From: Pseudomonadota bacterium
GTDB lineage: Bacteria > Pseudomonadota > Alphaproteobacteria > Rhizobiales > Xanthobacteraceae
Length of the DNA stretch: 64,000 nucleotides
Direction of reading: 5' to 3'
NCBI GenBank assembly: GCA_023386635.1
Contig: JAEWJH010000133.1
Location: 1 to 64,000 of the forward strand
Shown here in pieces: positions 37,637 through 46,918 of the stretch (the first letter of the stretch is position 1; every line of letters starts with the position of its first letter). A program made the position numbers and the translations under genes. Under the pieces are notes generated by a model. That model ran no database searches and was not told where the DNA came from. It saw nothing but the letters and a program-made list of their open reading frames with translations.

Positions 37637-39940
37637 ATGACAGTGAGACGCGTGCCGTCCCTCGCGCATTGGGGTGCATTCACTGCACTCGTCGAGGACG
37701 GCCGCGTCGTCGGCTGCGAACCCTTTGCCAGGGACCCGGCACCGTCGGCGATGATCGACGCGATCCCGGAGATGGTGCATTCGCCGCTGCGCATCGCACG
37801 GCCGGCGGTGCGTGAAGGTTGGCGCGAAGGGAAGCCACGCACCGGTCATGACCGTTTCCGGGAAGTGTCCTGGGATGAGGCGCTCGATCTCGTCGCCGGC
37901 GAACTCGCGCGGGTGCGCCGCGAGTACGGCGACACAGCGATCTTCGGCGGCTCCTATGGCTGGTCGTCGGCCGGGCGGCTGCATCATGCGCGCACGCTGG
38001 TGCGCCGATTCCTGTTTCAGGGCGGCGGCTGCGTCGATCAGGCCGGCAACTATAGCTGGGGCGCGGCGCAGTTTTTGTTGCCGCATGTGATCGGCACGTA
38101 TCAGCCGGTCGCCGGCCGCGTCACCGATTGGCCCTCGGTCGTCAAACACACCAAGCTCATGGTCGCTTTCGGTGGGCTCGCGCTGAAAAACGGACAGGTC
38201 AGCTCCGGTGGCATGGGTGCGCATGTGCTCGAACGGTGGCTGCGCCGCGCGAAACAGGCGGGTGTCCGCTTCGTCGTCATCAGCCCGCTGAAGCTCGATG
38301 CGCCGGACTTCCTCGAAGCGGAATGGATTCCAATTCGTCCGAACACCGATACGGCGCTGATGCTCGCCATGGCGCATACGCTGATCAGCGAAGGCCGGCA
38401 CGACGAAGCGTTCCTGGCGCGCTACTGCGTCGGCTTCGACCGCCTCAAGGCCTATCTGCTCGGCACCGATGACGGGGTGGTGAAAGATGCGGACTGGGCC
38501 GCCGCCATCACCGGCGTGCCGGCGCAGACGATCCGGGCGCTGGCGCGCGATGCCGCCGCGGTCACCAGCATGATCACGGTGGCGTGGTCGCTGCAGCGCG
38601 CGCATCACGGCGAGCAGCCTTATTGGGCGTCCATCGCGCTGGCGGCCATGCTCGGTGGCATCGGCAAGCCCGGCGGCGGCTTCGCGTTCGGCCACGGTTC
38701 GATGAATGGCGTCGGTGTGCCGCGCGTCGATGTTCCCGGCCCCGAAGTGTCCATGCCGGCCAATCCCGCGGCAAACGCCATCCCGGTGGCGCGCATCGCC
38801 GACATGCTGCTCAATCCCGGCGCTCCTTACGAGTTCAACGGCCGCCGCGATGTCTATCCCGATATCCGGCTGATCTACTGGGCCGGCGGTAATCCGTTCC
38901 ATCATCATCAGGATCTCAACCGGCTGCGGCGAGGCTGGCAGAAGCCGGAGACCGTGATCGTCCATGAAAGCTGGTGGACGCCGACCGCGCGCCATGCGGA
39001 TATCGTGTTGTCCGCGACGACGACGCTGGAGCGTAATGATGTCGGCGGCTCGTCGCGCGATCCGTTCGTGCTGGCGATGAAGCAGGCGATTGCCCCGGTC
39101 GGTGACGCGCGTTCTGATTTCGATATCTTCCACGCGCTCGCCCAGCGTCTCGGTTATGGCGATGTCTTCTCCGAAGGCCGCGACGAGATGGACTGGTGCC
39201 GCGCCATTTACGAGCGGGTCGTGGCCGGCGCTGCGCGCAAGAATATCGCGCTGCTGGATTTCGAGACGTTCTGGGAGCAGGGCTATGTGGAGCTGCCGGA
39301 TCCGGACAAGGACTTCGTCCTGTTCGAGGACTTCCGCCGCGACCCGGCGCTTTATCCGTTGAAGACGCCGTCCGGGAAGATCGAGATCGGCTCCGACACC
39401 ATCGCCGGCTACGGTTATGCCGACTGCCTGCCGCATCCGGCCTGGCTGCCGCCGGCGGAGTGGCTTGGGGACGCGGGCGCACGCGAATGGCCGCTGCATC
39501 TCGTCACGCATCAGCCGACCGATCGGCTGCACAGCCAACTCGATCCCGCCGGCGCTTCGCGCCGTCACAAGGTCAAGGACCGCGAGATCATCCGCATCAA
39601 TCCGGACGACGCCGCGCATCGCAATATTGCGAACGACGATATCGTGCGCGTGTTCAATGCGCGCGGTGCTTGCCTCGCGGCCGCGGTGCTCGATCCGGGT
39701 GTGATGCGAAACGTTGCCGTGATGGCGACCGGGGCCTGGTTCGACCCGTCGCAGAGCCAGGTTCTTGAACAGCACGGCAATCCCAACGTGCTGACGCTGG
39801 ACGTCGGCACCTCGCGGCTGACGCAGGGCCCCAGTGCATTGAGCGCGCTGGTCGAGATCGAGCGATGGGACGCGGCTTTGCCGCAGGTCCGGGCCTTCGT
39901 GCCGCCTTCCATCATTCGTGCCGCGCCTGACGCGGCGTGA
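37637..39940 (+). CDS. Molybdopterin-dependent S/N-oxide reductase (BisC/TorA type)
   Basis: This 767-residue DMSO-reductase-family enzyme has no signal peptide and no N-terminal Fe-S cysteines, like cytoplasmic biotin or methionine sulfoxide reductase BisC (777 residues). GGSYGWSSAGRLHHARTLVR carries the Ser molybdenum ligand (Ser111). Other motifs are IPIRPNTDTALMLAMAHTLI, WSLQRAHHGEQPYWA, WAGGNPFHHHQDLNRL and the C-terminal dinucleotide-binding domain with HQPTDRLHSQLDPAGASRRH. It starts 34 bases after the racemase. Substrate may be a sulfoxide or N-oxide of the cluster's amino acid. Confidence 0.85.
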   Translation: MTVRRVPSLAHWGAFTALVEDGRVVGCEPFARDPAPSAMIDAIPEMVHSPLRIARPAVREGWREGKPRTGHDRFREVSWDEALDLVAGELARVRREYGDTAIFGGSYGWSSAGRLHHARTLVRRFLFQGGGCVDQAGNYSWGAAQFLLPHVIGTYQPVAGRVTDWPSVVKHTKLMVAFGGLALKNGQVSSGGMGAHVLERWLRRAKQAGVRFVVISPLKLDAPDFLEAEWIPIRPNTDTALMLAMAHTLISEGRHDEAFLARYCVGFDRLKAYLLGTDDGVVKDADWAAAITGVPAQTIRALARDAAAVTSMITVAWSLQRAHHGEQPYWASIALAAMLGGIGKPGGGFAFGHGSMNGVGVPRVDVPGPEVSMPANPAANAIPVARIADMLLNPGAPYEFNGRRDVYPDIRLIYWAGGNPFHHHQDLNRLRRGWQKPETVIVHESWWTPTARHADIVLSATTTLERNDVGGSSRDPFVLAMKQAIAPVGDARSDFDIFHALAQRLGYGDVFSEGRDEMDWCRAIYERVVAGAARKNIALLDFETFWEQGYVELPDPDKDFVLFEDFRRDPALYPLKTPSGKIEIGSDTIAGYGYADCLPHPAWLPPAEWLGDAGAREWPLHLVTHQPTDRLHSQLDPAGASRRHKVKDREIIRINPDDAAHRNIANDDIVRVFNARGACLAAAVLDPGVMRNVAVMATGAWFDPSQSQVLEQHGNPNVLTLDVGTSRLTQGPSALSALVEIERWDAALPQVRAFVPPSIIRAAPDAA

Positions 39941-39976
39941 TAGCCTTCATGCAAATTTTCGTTCTGGAGAAATGAC

Positions 39977-40915
39977 ATGTCGAAGAAGCTGATGACCGGT
40001 TCGTTCGTGGCGCTGATCACGCCGTTCAACAAGGACGGCTCGGTGGATTTCGCCGCGTTCCGTTCGCTGCTGAAATTCCACGAGGACAACGGCACCTCGG
40101 CGATCCTGATCATGGGATCCACCGGCGAAGCCTCGATGCTGTCGCAGGACGAAAAGAAGAAGATCATCGTCGAATGCGCGAAGATGAAGACCGGCAAGAT
40201 GCCGATCTTCTTCGGCTGCACCGGCAACAACACCGACGCGACCATCGAGAACGTGAAGTTCGCCAAGGCCAACGGCGCGGACGGCGCGATCCTGGCGGCG
40301 CCCGCTTATATCTGCGCGCCGGAAGCCGACATCGAGAAATTCTTCCTCGATGTAGCGGACGCGACCGATCTGCCGCTCGGCATTTACAACAACCCGCCGC
40401 GGGTGAAGAGCGACCTGCACTGGGACAACTTGATCCGCATCTTCAAGCATCCGAACTATGTGGTGCACAAGGAATCGACCGCGCGCGTCGGTCAGGTGGC
40501 GCAGGTGCTGGCCGCCAATACCGGCGTCGCGGTGATGTGCTGCGACAGCCCCAATCTCGGTCTCGTCGTGCCGACCATGAGCCTCGGCGGCCACGGCACC
40601 GCGAACATGACCGGCAATATCGCGCCGGGCGAACTGGCGACCATCTCGACGCCGTGGAAGAGTTACGCCGAGGCGGAAGGCTTCAAGAAAGCCTATCTCG
40701 GCCTGCTGCCGCTGCTGCACTACACCTATTCGGCGATCAATCCGGTCGCGGTGAAGTCGCTGATGAAGGCGCTCGGCATGCCGGCGGGCGATCTGCGCCG
40801 TCCGCTGACCGGGCTCGAAGGTGAGGCGCTGGCCAAGGGCGTGCGCATCGTTCAGGAGCTCGGGCTCGACAAGAAATACGGTTACAACATCAAGCCGCTG
40901 TCGGCCGCGGCCTGA
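39977..40915 (+). CDS. Dihydrodipicolinate synthase/N-acetylneuraminate lyase family protein
   Basis: A 312-residue class I aldolase-type TIM barrel. It has GSTGEASML (47-55) at the pyruvate carboxylate site, Tyr137 in IYNNPPR and Schiff-base Lys165 in VVHKES, matching the DapA set of Tyr and Lys. The family includes lyases, hydratases and deaminases of keto acids, so it is probably not the lysine-pathway enzyme. Position between the molybdoenzyme, an SDR, a TctC protein and a D-amino-acid oxidase points to a catabolic aldolase or deaminase. Confidence 0.88.
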   Translation: MSKKLMTGSFVALITPFNKDGSVDFAAFRSLLKFHEDNGTSAILIMGSTGEASMLSQDEKKKIIVECAKMKTGKMPIFFGCTGNNTDATIENVKFAKANGADGAILAAPAYICAPEADIEKFFLDVADATDLPLGIYNNPPRVKSDLHWDNLIRIFKHPNYVVHKESTARVGQVAQVLAANTGVAVMCCDSPNLGLVVPTMSLGGHGTANMTGNIAPGELATISTPWKSYAEAEGFKKAYLGLLPLLHYTYSAINPVAVKSLMKALGMPAGDLRRPLTGLEGEALAKGVRIVQELGLDKKYGYNIKPLSAAA

Positions 40916-40924
40916 GTTTTTGCG

Positions 40925-41704
40925 GTGGACCTCGGTATCAGGGGCCGCAAGGCACTCCTTGTCGGCGCGAGCCGCGGGCTAGGCAAAGCCTGCGCCTTCG
41001 CATTGGCGCGGGAGGGTGTTGCGGTTACGCTGGTCGCGCGCACGCGCGATGTGCTGGAACGGACCTGCGAGGAAATCCGCTCAGAGACAGGCGTGACAGT
41101 GACGCCGGTCGTCGGCGACATCACCAAGCCGGAAGGACGGCAGGCAGCGCTCGCGGCCTGTCCGGAGCCGGACATTCTGCTCAACAATGCGGATGGTCCG
41201 GTGCCGGGTGATTTCCGCGACTGGTCGCGGCAGGACTGGCTCGACGCGCTCGATTCCATGATGCTCGGCCCGATCGAGATGATTCGGCTGACGGCCGACG
41301 GCATGATGGCGCGCAAATTCGGTCGCATCGTCAACATCGTTTCGCGCAGCGTGAAAATACCGCAAGCCGAACTCGGGCTTTCGAACGGCGCGCGCGCCGG
41401 TCTCGTTGGGTTCGTCGGCGGTCTCGCGCGGCAGACCATCGAGCACAACGTCACCATCAACAATCTGCTGCCCGGCATTTTCGATAGCGACGCGCAGCGC
41501 CGCCACATCAACGGCATGCTGGAAGAGGGCGGCAAGACGTTCGACGAGATCTGGAAGGCGCGCGCGGCCGGCAATCCGGCGCGGCGTTATGGCCGCCCGG
41601 CGGAGCTCGGCGCCTATTGCGCTTTTTTGTGCTCGGAGCAGGCCGGTTTTGTCACCGGCCAGAATCTGTTGGTCGACGGGGGAAGTTACCCGGGGACATT
41701 TTGA
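40925..41704 (+). CDS. SDR-fold protein lacking the YxxxK catalytic pair
   Basis: The 259-residue protein begins from GTG 40925, nine bases after the aldolase gene. It has a variant nucleotide motif VGASRGLG (13-20), LLNNADG (85-91), Ser140 and a C-terminal FVTGQNLLVDGGSYPGTF. Where SDRs have Tyr-xxx-Lys it reads LSNGARAGL, with Ser153 and Arg157. I recall a subgroup of BKR-like SDRs with this pattern, which implies altered chemistry or a non-enzymatic role. It is cotranscribed with its neighbours. Confidence 0.8.
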   Translation: MDLGIRGRKALLVGASRGLGKACAFALAREGVAVTLVARTRDVLERTCEEIRSETGVTVTPVVGDITKPEGRQAALAACPEPDILLNNADGPVPGDFRDWSRQDWLDALDSMMLGPIEMIRLTADGMMARKFGRIVNIVSRSVKIPQAELGLSNGARAGLVGFVGGLARQTIEHNVTINNLLPGIFDSDAQRRHINGMLEEGGKTFDEIWKARAAGNPARRYGRPAELGAYCAFLCSEQAGFVTGQNLLVDGGSYPGTF

Positions 41705-41728
41705 GGGAAACCCTGAAAGGATCGTGAG

Positions 41729-42700
41729 ATGAAAAGAATAATTCTCGCAGCCACGCTCGCTTCAGCGGTTCTGGGGTGTGGTGTGCCGGCGTCTGCCGAC
41801 ACATATCCAAGCCGGACCGTGAGTCTTGTCGTGCCTTATCCCGCCGGCGGATCGGTGGACGGAGTCGCGCGCATTCTCGCCCAGAAGCTCGGCGAGGTGT
41901 TCAACGCGAGCTTCATCGTCGAGAACCGCGCGGGCGGCGCGGGCGGCACAGTCGGCGCCAATACGGTGGCGAAAGCCAACCCGGATGGCTATACGCTGCT
42001 GCTGACAGCCTCGATCCACGTCACCACGCCGTTCCTGTTCAAGAACATTCCCTACGACGTGGTGAAGGACTTCGCGCCGATCTCGCTGGTCGCCGCGGGA
42101 CCGCTGGTGGTGTCGACGACGCCGAGCGTGCCGGCCAATAATCTCAAAGAATTTTTCGACCTCGTACGCAAGAATCCGGACAAGTACACCTTTGCCACCT
42201 CAGGATTCGGTTCGGCCGGGCATCTGGCGGTGGAGTTGCTGAAGCGGCGTGCGGGCGTCAACACGCTGGTCATCGCCTACAAGGGCGCGGGACCGATGCT
42301 CAACGACATCATGTCCGGCCAGATCCAGTTGATCGCCGATCCGATGCTGTCATCACTGCCGCTGGCGCAGAGCAAGAAGATCAAGGCGCTGGCGATCACC
42401 AGCCTCAAGCGCGCCGAATCCGCGCCGGATATTCCGACGGTGCAGGAATCCGGCATGGAGCCGCTGGAGTTCGAATCCTGGTACGGCCTCTGGGGTCCGA
42501 AGAACATGCCGGCGGATCTCGTCGCCAAGATCCAGCAGAAGACCGTCGAGGCGCTGAAGGATCCCGAGGTGAAGAAGCGTCTCTCGACGCTGGGCTTCGA
42601 AGCCAAGAGTTCGACGCCGGATGAGTTCGCCAAGTTCATCGATAAGGAAATGGCGACCTATTCGAAGATCATCAAGGATGCGGGCATCAAGACGGAGTGA
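41729..42700 (+). CDS. TctC/Bug-family periplasmic solute-binding protein
   Basis: The 323-residue protein has a signal peptide (about 1-24, ending PASADTYPS) and the Bug fold: VSLVVPYPAGGSVDGVARIL, VENRAGGAGGTVGANTVAKA and NPDGYTLLLT. Bug proteins bind carboxylates such as tricarboxylates, aspartate or nicotinate, and work with TctA/TctB. No membrane subunits are adjacent; the tctBA pair at 2953-5280 is the only one in the window. It probably captures the substrate of this catabolic cluster. Confidence 0.92.
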   Translation: MKRIILAATLASAVLGCGVPASADTYPSRTVSLVVPYPAGGSVDGVARILAQKLGEVFNASFIVENRAGGAGGTVGANTVAKANPDGYTLLLTASIHVTTPFLFKNIPYDVVKDFAPISLVAAGPLVVSTTPSVPANNLKEFFDLVRKNPDKYTFATSGFGSAGHLAVELLKRRAGVNTLVIAYKGAGPMLNDIMSGQIQLIADPMLSSLPLAQSKKIKALAITSLKRAESAPDIPTVQESGMEPLEFESWYGLWGPKNMPADLVAKIQQKTVEALKDPEVKKRLSTLGFEAKSSTPDEFAKFIDKEMATYSKIIKDAGIKTE

Positions 42701-42706
42701 CGACCG

Positions 42707-43957
42707 TTGAAGGTTCTGGTTCTGGGCGCGGGCGTCATTGGGACGACCTGCGCCCATTATCTTTCGGAGGACGGCCACGAGGTGACGGTCATCGACCGTC
42801 AGCCCGGCGCCGCGCTCGAAACCAGCTTCGCGAATGCCGGCGGCGTGTGTCCTGGTTTTGCCGGCCCGTGGGCCGCGCCGGGCATGCCGCTCAAGGTGCT
42901 GACCTGGCTGTTCAAAAGCCATGCGCCGCTGCTGCTGCGACCGCAATTCGATACCGCGCAATGGCGCTGGCTCGCACAATTTGTCGGCAACTGCACCGCC
43001 GAGCGGTTCGCGCACAACAAGGCGCGGATGCAGCGCATCGCCCATTACAGCAAGCAATGCTTGATGGACCTGCGCGCCGCGACCGGCATTGCGTATGATG
43101 AGGGCGCGGGCGGGGTCCTGCAGATTTTCCGTACCGAGGAAGAGCTTGCGGGCGGACGGCGCGCCGCGGCGGTGCTGGAGCAATTCGACGTCGCGCATCG
43201 CATCGTCACCGCGCCGGAGATCCGGACGCTGGAGCCGGCGCTCTCCGCCGACCTGCCTCTGGCGGGTGGATTGCATCTGCCGACCGATGAGACAGGCGAC
43301 TGCCACCTGTTCGCGACGCGGCTGGCGGAGCGCATGCGCGCTCGTGGCGTCACTTTTCAGTTCGATACGCGGATCGAAGCGATCCTGCGTGACGGTGACC
43401 GGATCGGCGGCGTGTCCACGAACCGGGGTCTGTTGACGGCGGATCGCTACGTGGTGGCGCTCGCGAGCGAAGCGCCGATGCTGCTGTGGCCGCTGGATAT
43501 CGACCTGCCGATTTATCCGGTGAAGGGCTACGCCATCACCCTCGACGATGTGCGCGGCGATAGCGCGCCGCGCTCGTCGGTGATGGACGAGCACAGCAAG
43601 GTGATGGTGACGCGGCTTGGCACGCGCCTTCGAGCCGCCGGCGTCGCCGATGTCGGCGGTTATGATCGCTCCGCCGATCCGCGCAAGGCGGCGGGCGTGC
43701 TCGAAGCCGCGCGTACGCTGTTTCCGCACGCCGGCGACTACGACCGCGTCAGCTACTGGGCCGGGCTTCGGCCGATGACGCCGGACGGGCCGCCATATCT
43801 CGGGGCGACGCCGTTCTCCAATCTGTTTCTCAACCTCGGGCAGGGTTCGAACGGCTGGACGCAGGCCTGCGGCTGCGGGCGGATCGTTGCCGATCTCGTC
43901 AGCGGCCGCGCGCCGGCGCTCGATCTCGATGGGCTGACACTGGCGTCACGACATTAA
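42707..43957 (+). CDS. FAD-dependent D-amino acid dehydrogenase (DadA-like)
   Basis: The 416-residue flavoprotein starts at a TTG codon with GGAG upstream. The FAD motif is KVLVLGAGVIGTTCAHYLSE, followed by TVIDRQPGAALETSFANAGG and the C-terminal YWAGLRPMTPDGPPYLGATP and GQGSNGWTQACGCG. These are hallmarks of DadA-type membrane-associated dehydrogenases that oxidise D-amino acids to keto acids. With the racemase at the head of the cluster it fits amino-acid catabolism. Its end overlaps the convergent minus-strand gene by four bases. Confidence 0.9.
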   Translation: MKVLVLGAGVIGTTCAHYLSEDGHEVTVIDRQPGAALETSFANAGGVCPGFAGPWAAPGMPLKVLTWLFKSHAPLLLRPQFDTAQWRWLAQFVGNCTAERFAHNKARMQRIAHYSKQCLMDLRAATGIAYDEGAGGVLQIFRTEEELAGGRRAAAVLEQFDVAHRIVTAPEIRTLEPALSADLPLAGGLHLPTDETGDCHLFATRLAERMRARGVTFQFDTRIEAILRDGDRIGGVSTNRGLLTADRYVVALASEAPMLLWPLDIDLPIYPVKGYAITLDDVRGDSAPRSSVMDEHSKVMVTRLGTRLRAAGVADVGGYDRSADPRKAAGVLEAARTLFPHAGDYDRVSYWAGLRPMTPDGPPYLGATPFSNLFLNLGQGSNGWTQACGCGRIVADLVSGRAPALDLDGLTLASRH

Positions 43958-44775
43958 GATAGCCCGCAGTCCCGCAGATAGCGCAGCGAGTCGCGCGCGC
44001 AGGTGATGCCGTCCGGCTCATAGACGAACGGCTCGACGCCGACCGTTCCGTCAAAGCCACTCGCCTCGATCGCGGCGATGATCGGTTTGAAATCGAGCGT
44101 GCCTTGTCCCGGACCGCGCCGGTTCGGATCGTTGGCGTGGATATGCGCGATGTGACCGGAGGCAACGTAGTCGGCGATCAGATCGGGGATCGGCCGCGGC
44201 TCCAGCGAGGCGTGCGCACAATCGATCATCGTGCGCAGTGCCGGGGAGCCGATTGCGTCGGCGGTCCCCGCGCCATCGGCAACGGTATTGACGTAACGGG
44301 TGAGGTCGGGCGCCAGCGGCTCGACGCAATAGATGACATTCGCGCGTTCGGCCGCGCGCGCCATGGCGTCGAAATAAGCCATCGCGGCCGCCCGGCCCTC
44401 GGCCTCGCGGCCCCCCATGAATTCGCGCTGCGGCGCCGAACCATGCACGAGATAACGGCCGCCGAGTTCGGAGCAGAGGGCGATCAATCCTTCGCCAACT
44501 TCGCGGGTCAGCCGGGCCACGCTGGGATTGGTGCTGGTAATGGACAGGCCGTCGGGCTTCTGCAACAGCATATGGAGACCGCTCATGCCGATGCCGGCAT
44601 CGGCCAGCGCGCGGCGCACCTGCGTGAGCGTTGCGGCGGCGAGCCGGTGCGGCGCATCGCTCAGGGTGAACGGCGCGATCTCCAGCGCGTCGTATCCGAG
44701 CGCAGCGGCCTGCTCGCATTGGCCGGAGAACGGCAGGTCGCGCAGCACCTCGTTGCACAGCGCGACTTTGATCAT
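43954..44775 (-). CDS. Sugar phosphate isomerase/epimerase (TIM-barrel, hydroxypyruvate-isomerase-like)
   Basis: This 273-residue AP-endonuclease-2-type TIM barrel begins MIKVALCNEVLRDLPFSGQC. Probable metal ligands are the Glu in VIYCVEPLAP, the Asp and His in MIDCAHASLEPRPI, the His pair in HIAHIHANDPNRRGPGQG, and the Glu in TVGVEPFVYEPDG. Substrate unknown. It is the last gene of the minus-strand operon that starts with an IclR gene at 50622, and its start abuts the amidohydrolase stop. Confidence 0.85.
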   Translation of the reverse strand: MIKVALCNEVLRDLPFSGQCEQAAALGYDALEIAPFTLSDAPHRLAAATLTQVRRALADAGIGMSGLHMLLQKPDGLSITSTNPSVARLTREVGEGLIALCSELGGRYLVHGSAPQREFMGGREAEGRAAAMAYFDAMARAAERANVIYCVEPLAPDLTRYVNTVADGAGTADAIGSPALRTMIDCAHASLEPRPIPDLIADYVASGHIAHIHANDPNRRGPGQGTLDFKPIIAAIEASGFDGTVGVEPFVYEPDGITCARDSLRYLRDCGLS

Positions 44776-45794
44776 CACGGCTGCCGGGTGATGAAGGCCA
44801 GCAGATTGTCGCGGTCGATCAGTTCCCGTTCCTTGCGCGGCAGATCGAGCGCGTCGAGCGCCGCGATTGTCTCCCGCACCAGGATCGCGCCGCCCTCGGC
44901 GTCGTAGGGGAAGTCGGTGCCGAACAGAACCTGTTTGTTGCCGAAATAATCGAGGCCGCAACGCGTCGCCGAGGCCGAGCCGGAGAGGGCCGTGTCGCCG
45001 TAGAACAGCTTGAAGTATTCGGATGGATTGCGCTGCAGCTCTTTCGGCAGCAGTGCCGCGTCCATGTCGGCGGTGCGGGTGCCGAGCTGCCTGCCCCAAC
45101 CCTGATTGATGCGCCCGGCGAAGAACGGGATCATCGCGCCGAGATGGTGTGTGATGATGCGCAGCCGCGGATGCCGGTCGAACAAGCCGGAGAACACCAG
45201 ACGCGCCATGGCCGCGCTGCTCTCATAAGGCCAGCCGAACGCCCACCAGATTTCGAACTTCGACATGGTCTCGGTCGGATAGTCGGGGACGGTCGGCGGA
45301 CGCGCCGGATGCAGCCAGATCGACATGCCGTGCCGGGCGACGGCATCGAATACCGGCATGAAGCGCGGTTCGTCGAGCGGCGCGCCGCGCACATTGGTGA
45401 TAAGCTGCACGCCGGCGCTGCCCATGGCGGCGATGCGGTCGATCTCCTTCACCGCCGCGTCGGGATCGAGCAGCGAGACCGCGCCGCACCAGCCGGCGAA
45501 ACGGCCCGGATGATGGGCGACCAGGTCGGCCAGTTCGTCGTTCATCAGCTTCGCCAGATCGTTGGCGGCCTCGCCCTCAGCCAGATCCTCGATCGGCGGC
45601 AGCGATGGCGTGAGAAACTGCCGGTAGCTCCTGAATTCGTCCATGACGCGGAAGCGCGCATCGAGATCGAACAGCGTGGTCAGCGTCAGCCAGCGCTTCA
45701 TCCGGCCCGAGGCGGAGCCCATGCCTTGCAGTTTGGCGAAATAACGTTTCGGCAGGATATGCGTCCACGCATCGATGCGGTCGGTCTTGATCAT
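44775..45794 (-). CDS. Amidohydrolase-2 family protein (ACMSD-like)
   Basis: The 339-residue TIM barrel resembles aminocarboxymuconate-semialdehyde decarboxylase and related hydrolases or decarboxylases. At the N-terminal metal motif (normally HxH) it reads IDAWTHILP, so the first His is Trp10 and only His12 remains. Other ligand positions look intact: SIWLHPARPP, IITHHLGAM and LFGTDFPYDAEGG. It may use an incomplete or altered metal site. It lies between the isomerase and the propeller protein in one operon. Confidence 0.82.
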   Translation of the reverse strand: MIKTDRIDAWTHILPKRYFAKLQGMGSASGRMKRWLTLTTLFDLDARFRVMDEFRSYRQFLTPSLPPIEDLAEGEAANDLAKLMNDELADLVAHHPGRFAGWCGAVSLLDPDAAVKEIDRIAAMGSAGVQLITNVRGAPLDEPRFMPVFDAVARHGMSIWLHPARPPTVPDYPTETMSKFEIWWAFGWPYESSAAMARLVFSGLFDRHPRLRIITHHLGAMIPFFAGRINQGWGRQLGTRTADMDAALLPKELQRNPSEYFKLFYGDTALSGSASATRCGLDYFGNKQVLFGTDFPYDAEGGAILVRETIAALDALDLPRKERELIDRDNLLAFITRQP

Positions 45795-45818
45795 TCGAGG
45801 AGGCGTCCGTTCAGAGGG

Positions 45819-46904
45819 TCAATCGAGAAAAGCTTCGTAGATTTGCGCGTGGCCGCTGCGGTCGGAGGTGAACACGATCCGCGTATTGTCCGGCGCAAAG
45901 CGCGGATGCGGATGCGTGTGCTGCGCGGCGTCGACGGCGACCGGTCCGTCGTTATACGGGAAGGGATGCGCCCAATGCGCGCCTTGCGACGACGCTCGCG
46001 AGAGGCACATCAGCTCGGCGCCGCCATCGCCGCCCGTGGCGGAAAAACAGTGCAGCCCGCGATCGGGAAAGTTGGTGTCGCATACAAACCGTTGCCCGGT
46101 CGGATCGCAGGCCGCGTGCCAGGCCGGAAAATCGGTGATGCTGCGCGCCGCGCCGGTGTCGAGCGAAATGGCGCGCATGCCGCGCGGCCAGTCAACGAAA
46201 GCCACCTCGCGCCGGCCCGGTATAAAGCTTTCGTGGGTGATCCATTGCATCCGGTCGGTGCGCTGATAGAGGCGGCGCGTGTTGCCGTCGCGGTCGGTGA
46301 TCCAGACGCGATCGGTCAGCGGACCGGCATAGAGGATGACGTTGTCGTCGTCGGGGCAGAATTGCGGATGGCCGATCGTGTCGCGTTCCAGGAACACGCG
46401 CGATGTTTTCTGCTCGGTATCGATCAGCACGAAGCGTGAGACCGGGCCTGTTTTGACCGGCACGGCCCACCAGCGTCCGTTGGCGGACAGGGCCGTCGTG
46501 CCCATGGCGGCGCCGACCATGCCTTTCTCGCGCATCTCGACATCGCCGAACGACGCGAGCTGTTCTTCCTTGAGTGTGTCGAGGTTGGTGCGCCACGCGC
46601 CGGTACCGGCGGTGTAGTAGACGAAGCGGCCGTCGAGCGAGGGAATGATCGACCACTCCGCCAGATCGCTGCGATCGGTGACCTGCACCAGATCGCCGCT
46701 CTGCCGGTCTTCGAAGAAGATTTGCGGCAGCCCGGTGCGATGCGACACGAAGATCATGCGCCGCATCGCCGTGTCATAGGCGGGGACGAAAAAGAACGGA
46801 TGGTGATGAATCGACGGATGCGACGTCACCTGCCGCATCCGCCGTCCGCTCCGTTCGTCAAGAAACTCCCGGCTTTCGGCGGGGAAATGTTGTCCGACAC
46901 TCAT
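45819..46904 (-). CDS. Oligogalacturonate-lyase-like beta-propeller protein
   Basis: The 361-residue protein consists of WD40/TolB-like propeller repeats, for example FVSHRTGLPQIFFEDR, then YYTAGTGAWRTNLDT and RFAPDNTRIVFTSDRSGHAQ. It resembles the PL22 oligogalacturonate lyase family, including HHPFFFVPAYD at the start and HTHPHPRFAP at the end with clustered His. There is no signal peptide, consistent with cytoplasmic PL22 enzymes. A pectin-derived substrate is possible, but many distant relatives have no known function. It is part of the IclR-ABC-amidohydrolase operon. Confidence 0.72.
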   Translation of the reverse strand: MSVGQHFPAESREFLDERSGRRMRQVTSHPSIHHHPFFFVPAYDTAMRRMIFVSHRTGLPQIFFEDRQSGDLVQVTDRSDLAEWSIIPSLDGRFVYYTAGTGAWRTNLDTLKEEQLASFGDVEMREKGMVGAAMGTTALSANGRWWAVPVKTGPVSRFVLIDTEQKTSRVFLERDTIGHPQFCPDDDNVILYAGPLTDRVWITDRDGNTRRLYQRTDRMQWITHESFIPGRREVAFVDWPRGMRAISLDTGAARSITDFPAWHAACDPTGQRFVCDTNFPDRGLHCFSATGGDGGAELMCLSRASSQGAHWAHPFPYNDGPVAVDAAQHTHPHPRFAPDNTRIVFTSDRSGHAQIYEAFLD

Positions 46905-46918
46905 CCGCCGCTGGCCTG

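Noticed and set aside
37532..39775. 747-codon minus-strand open frame opposite the molybdoenzyme
   Set aside because: Shadow of the BisC/TorA-type gene; no domain features.
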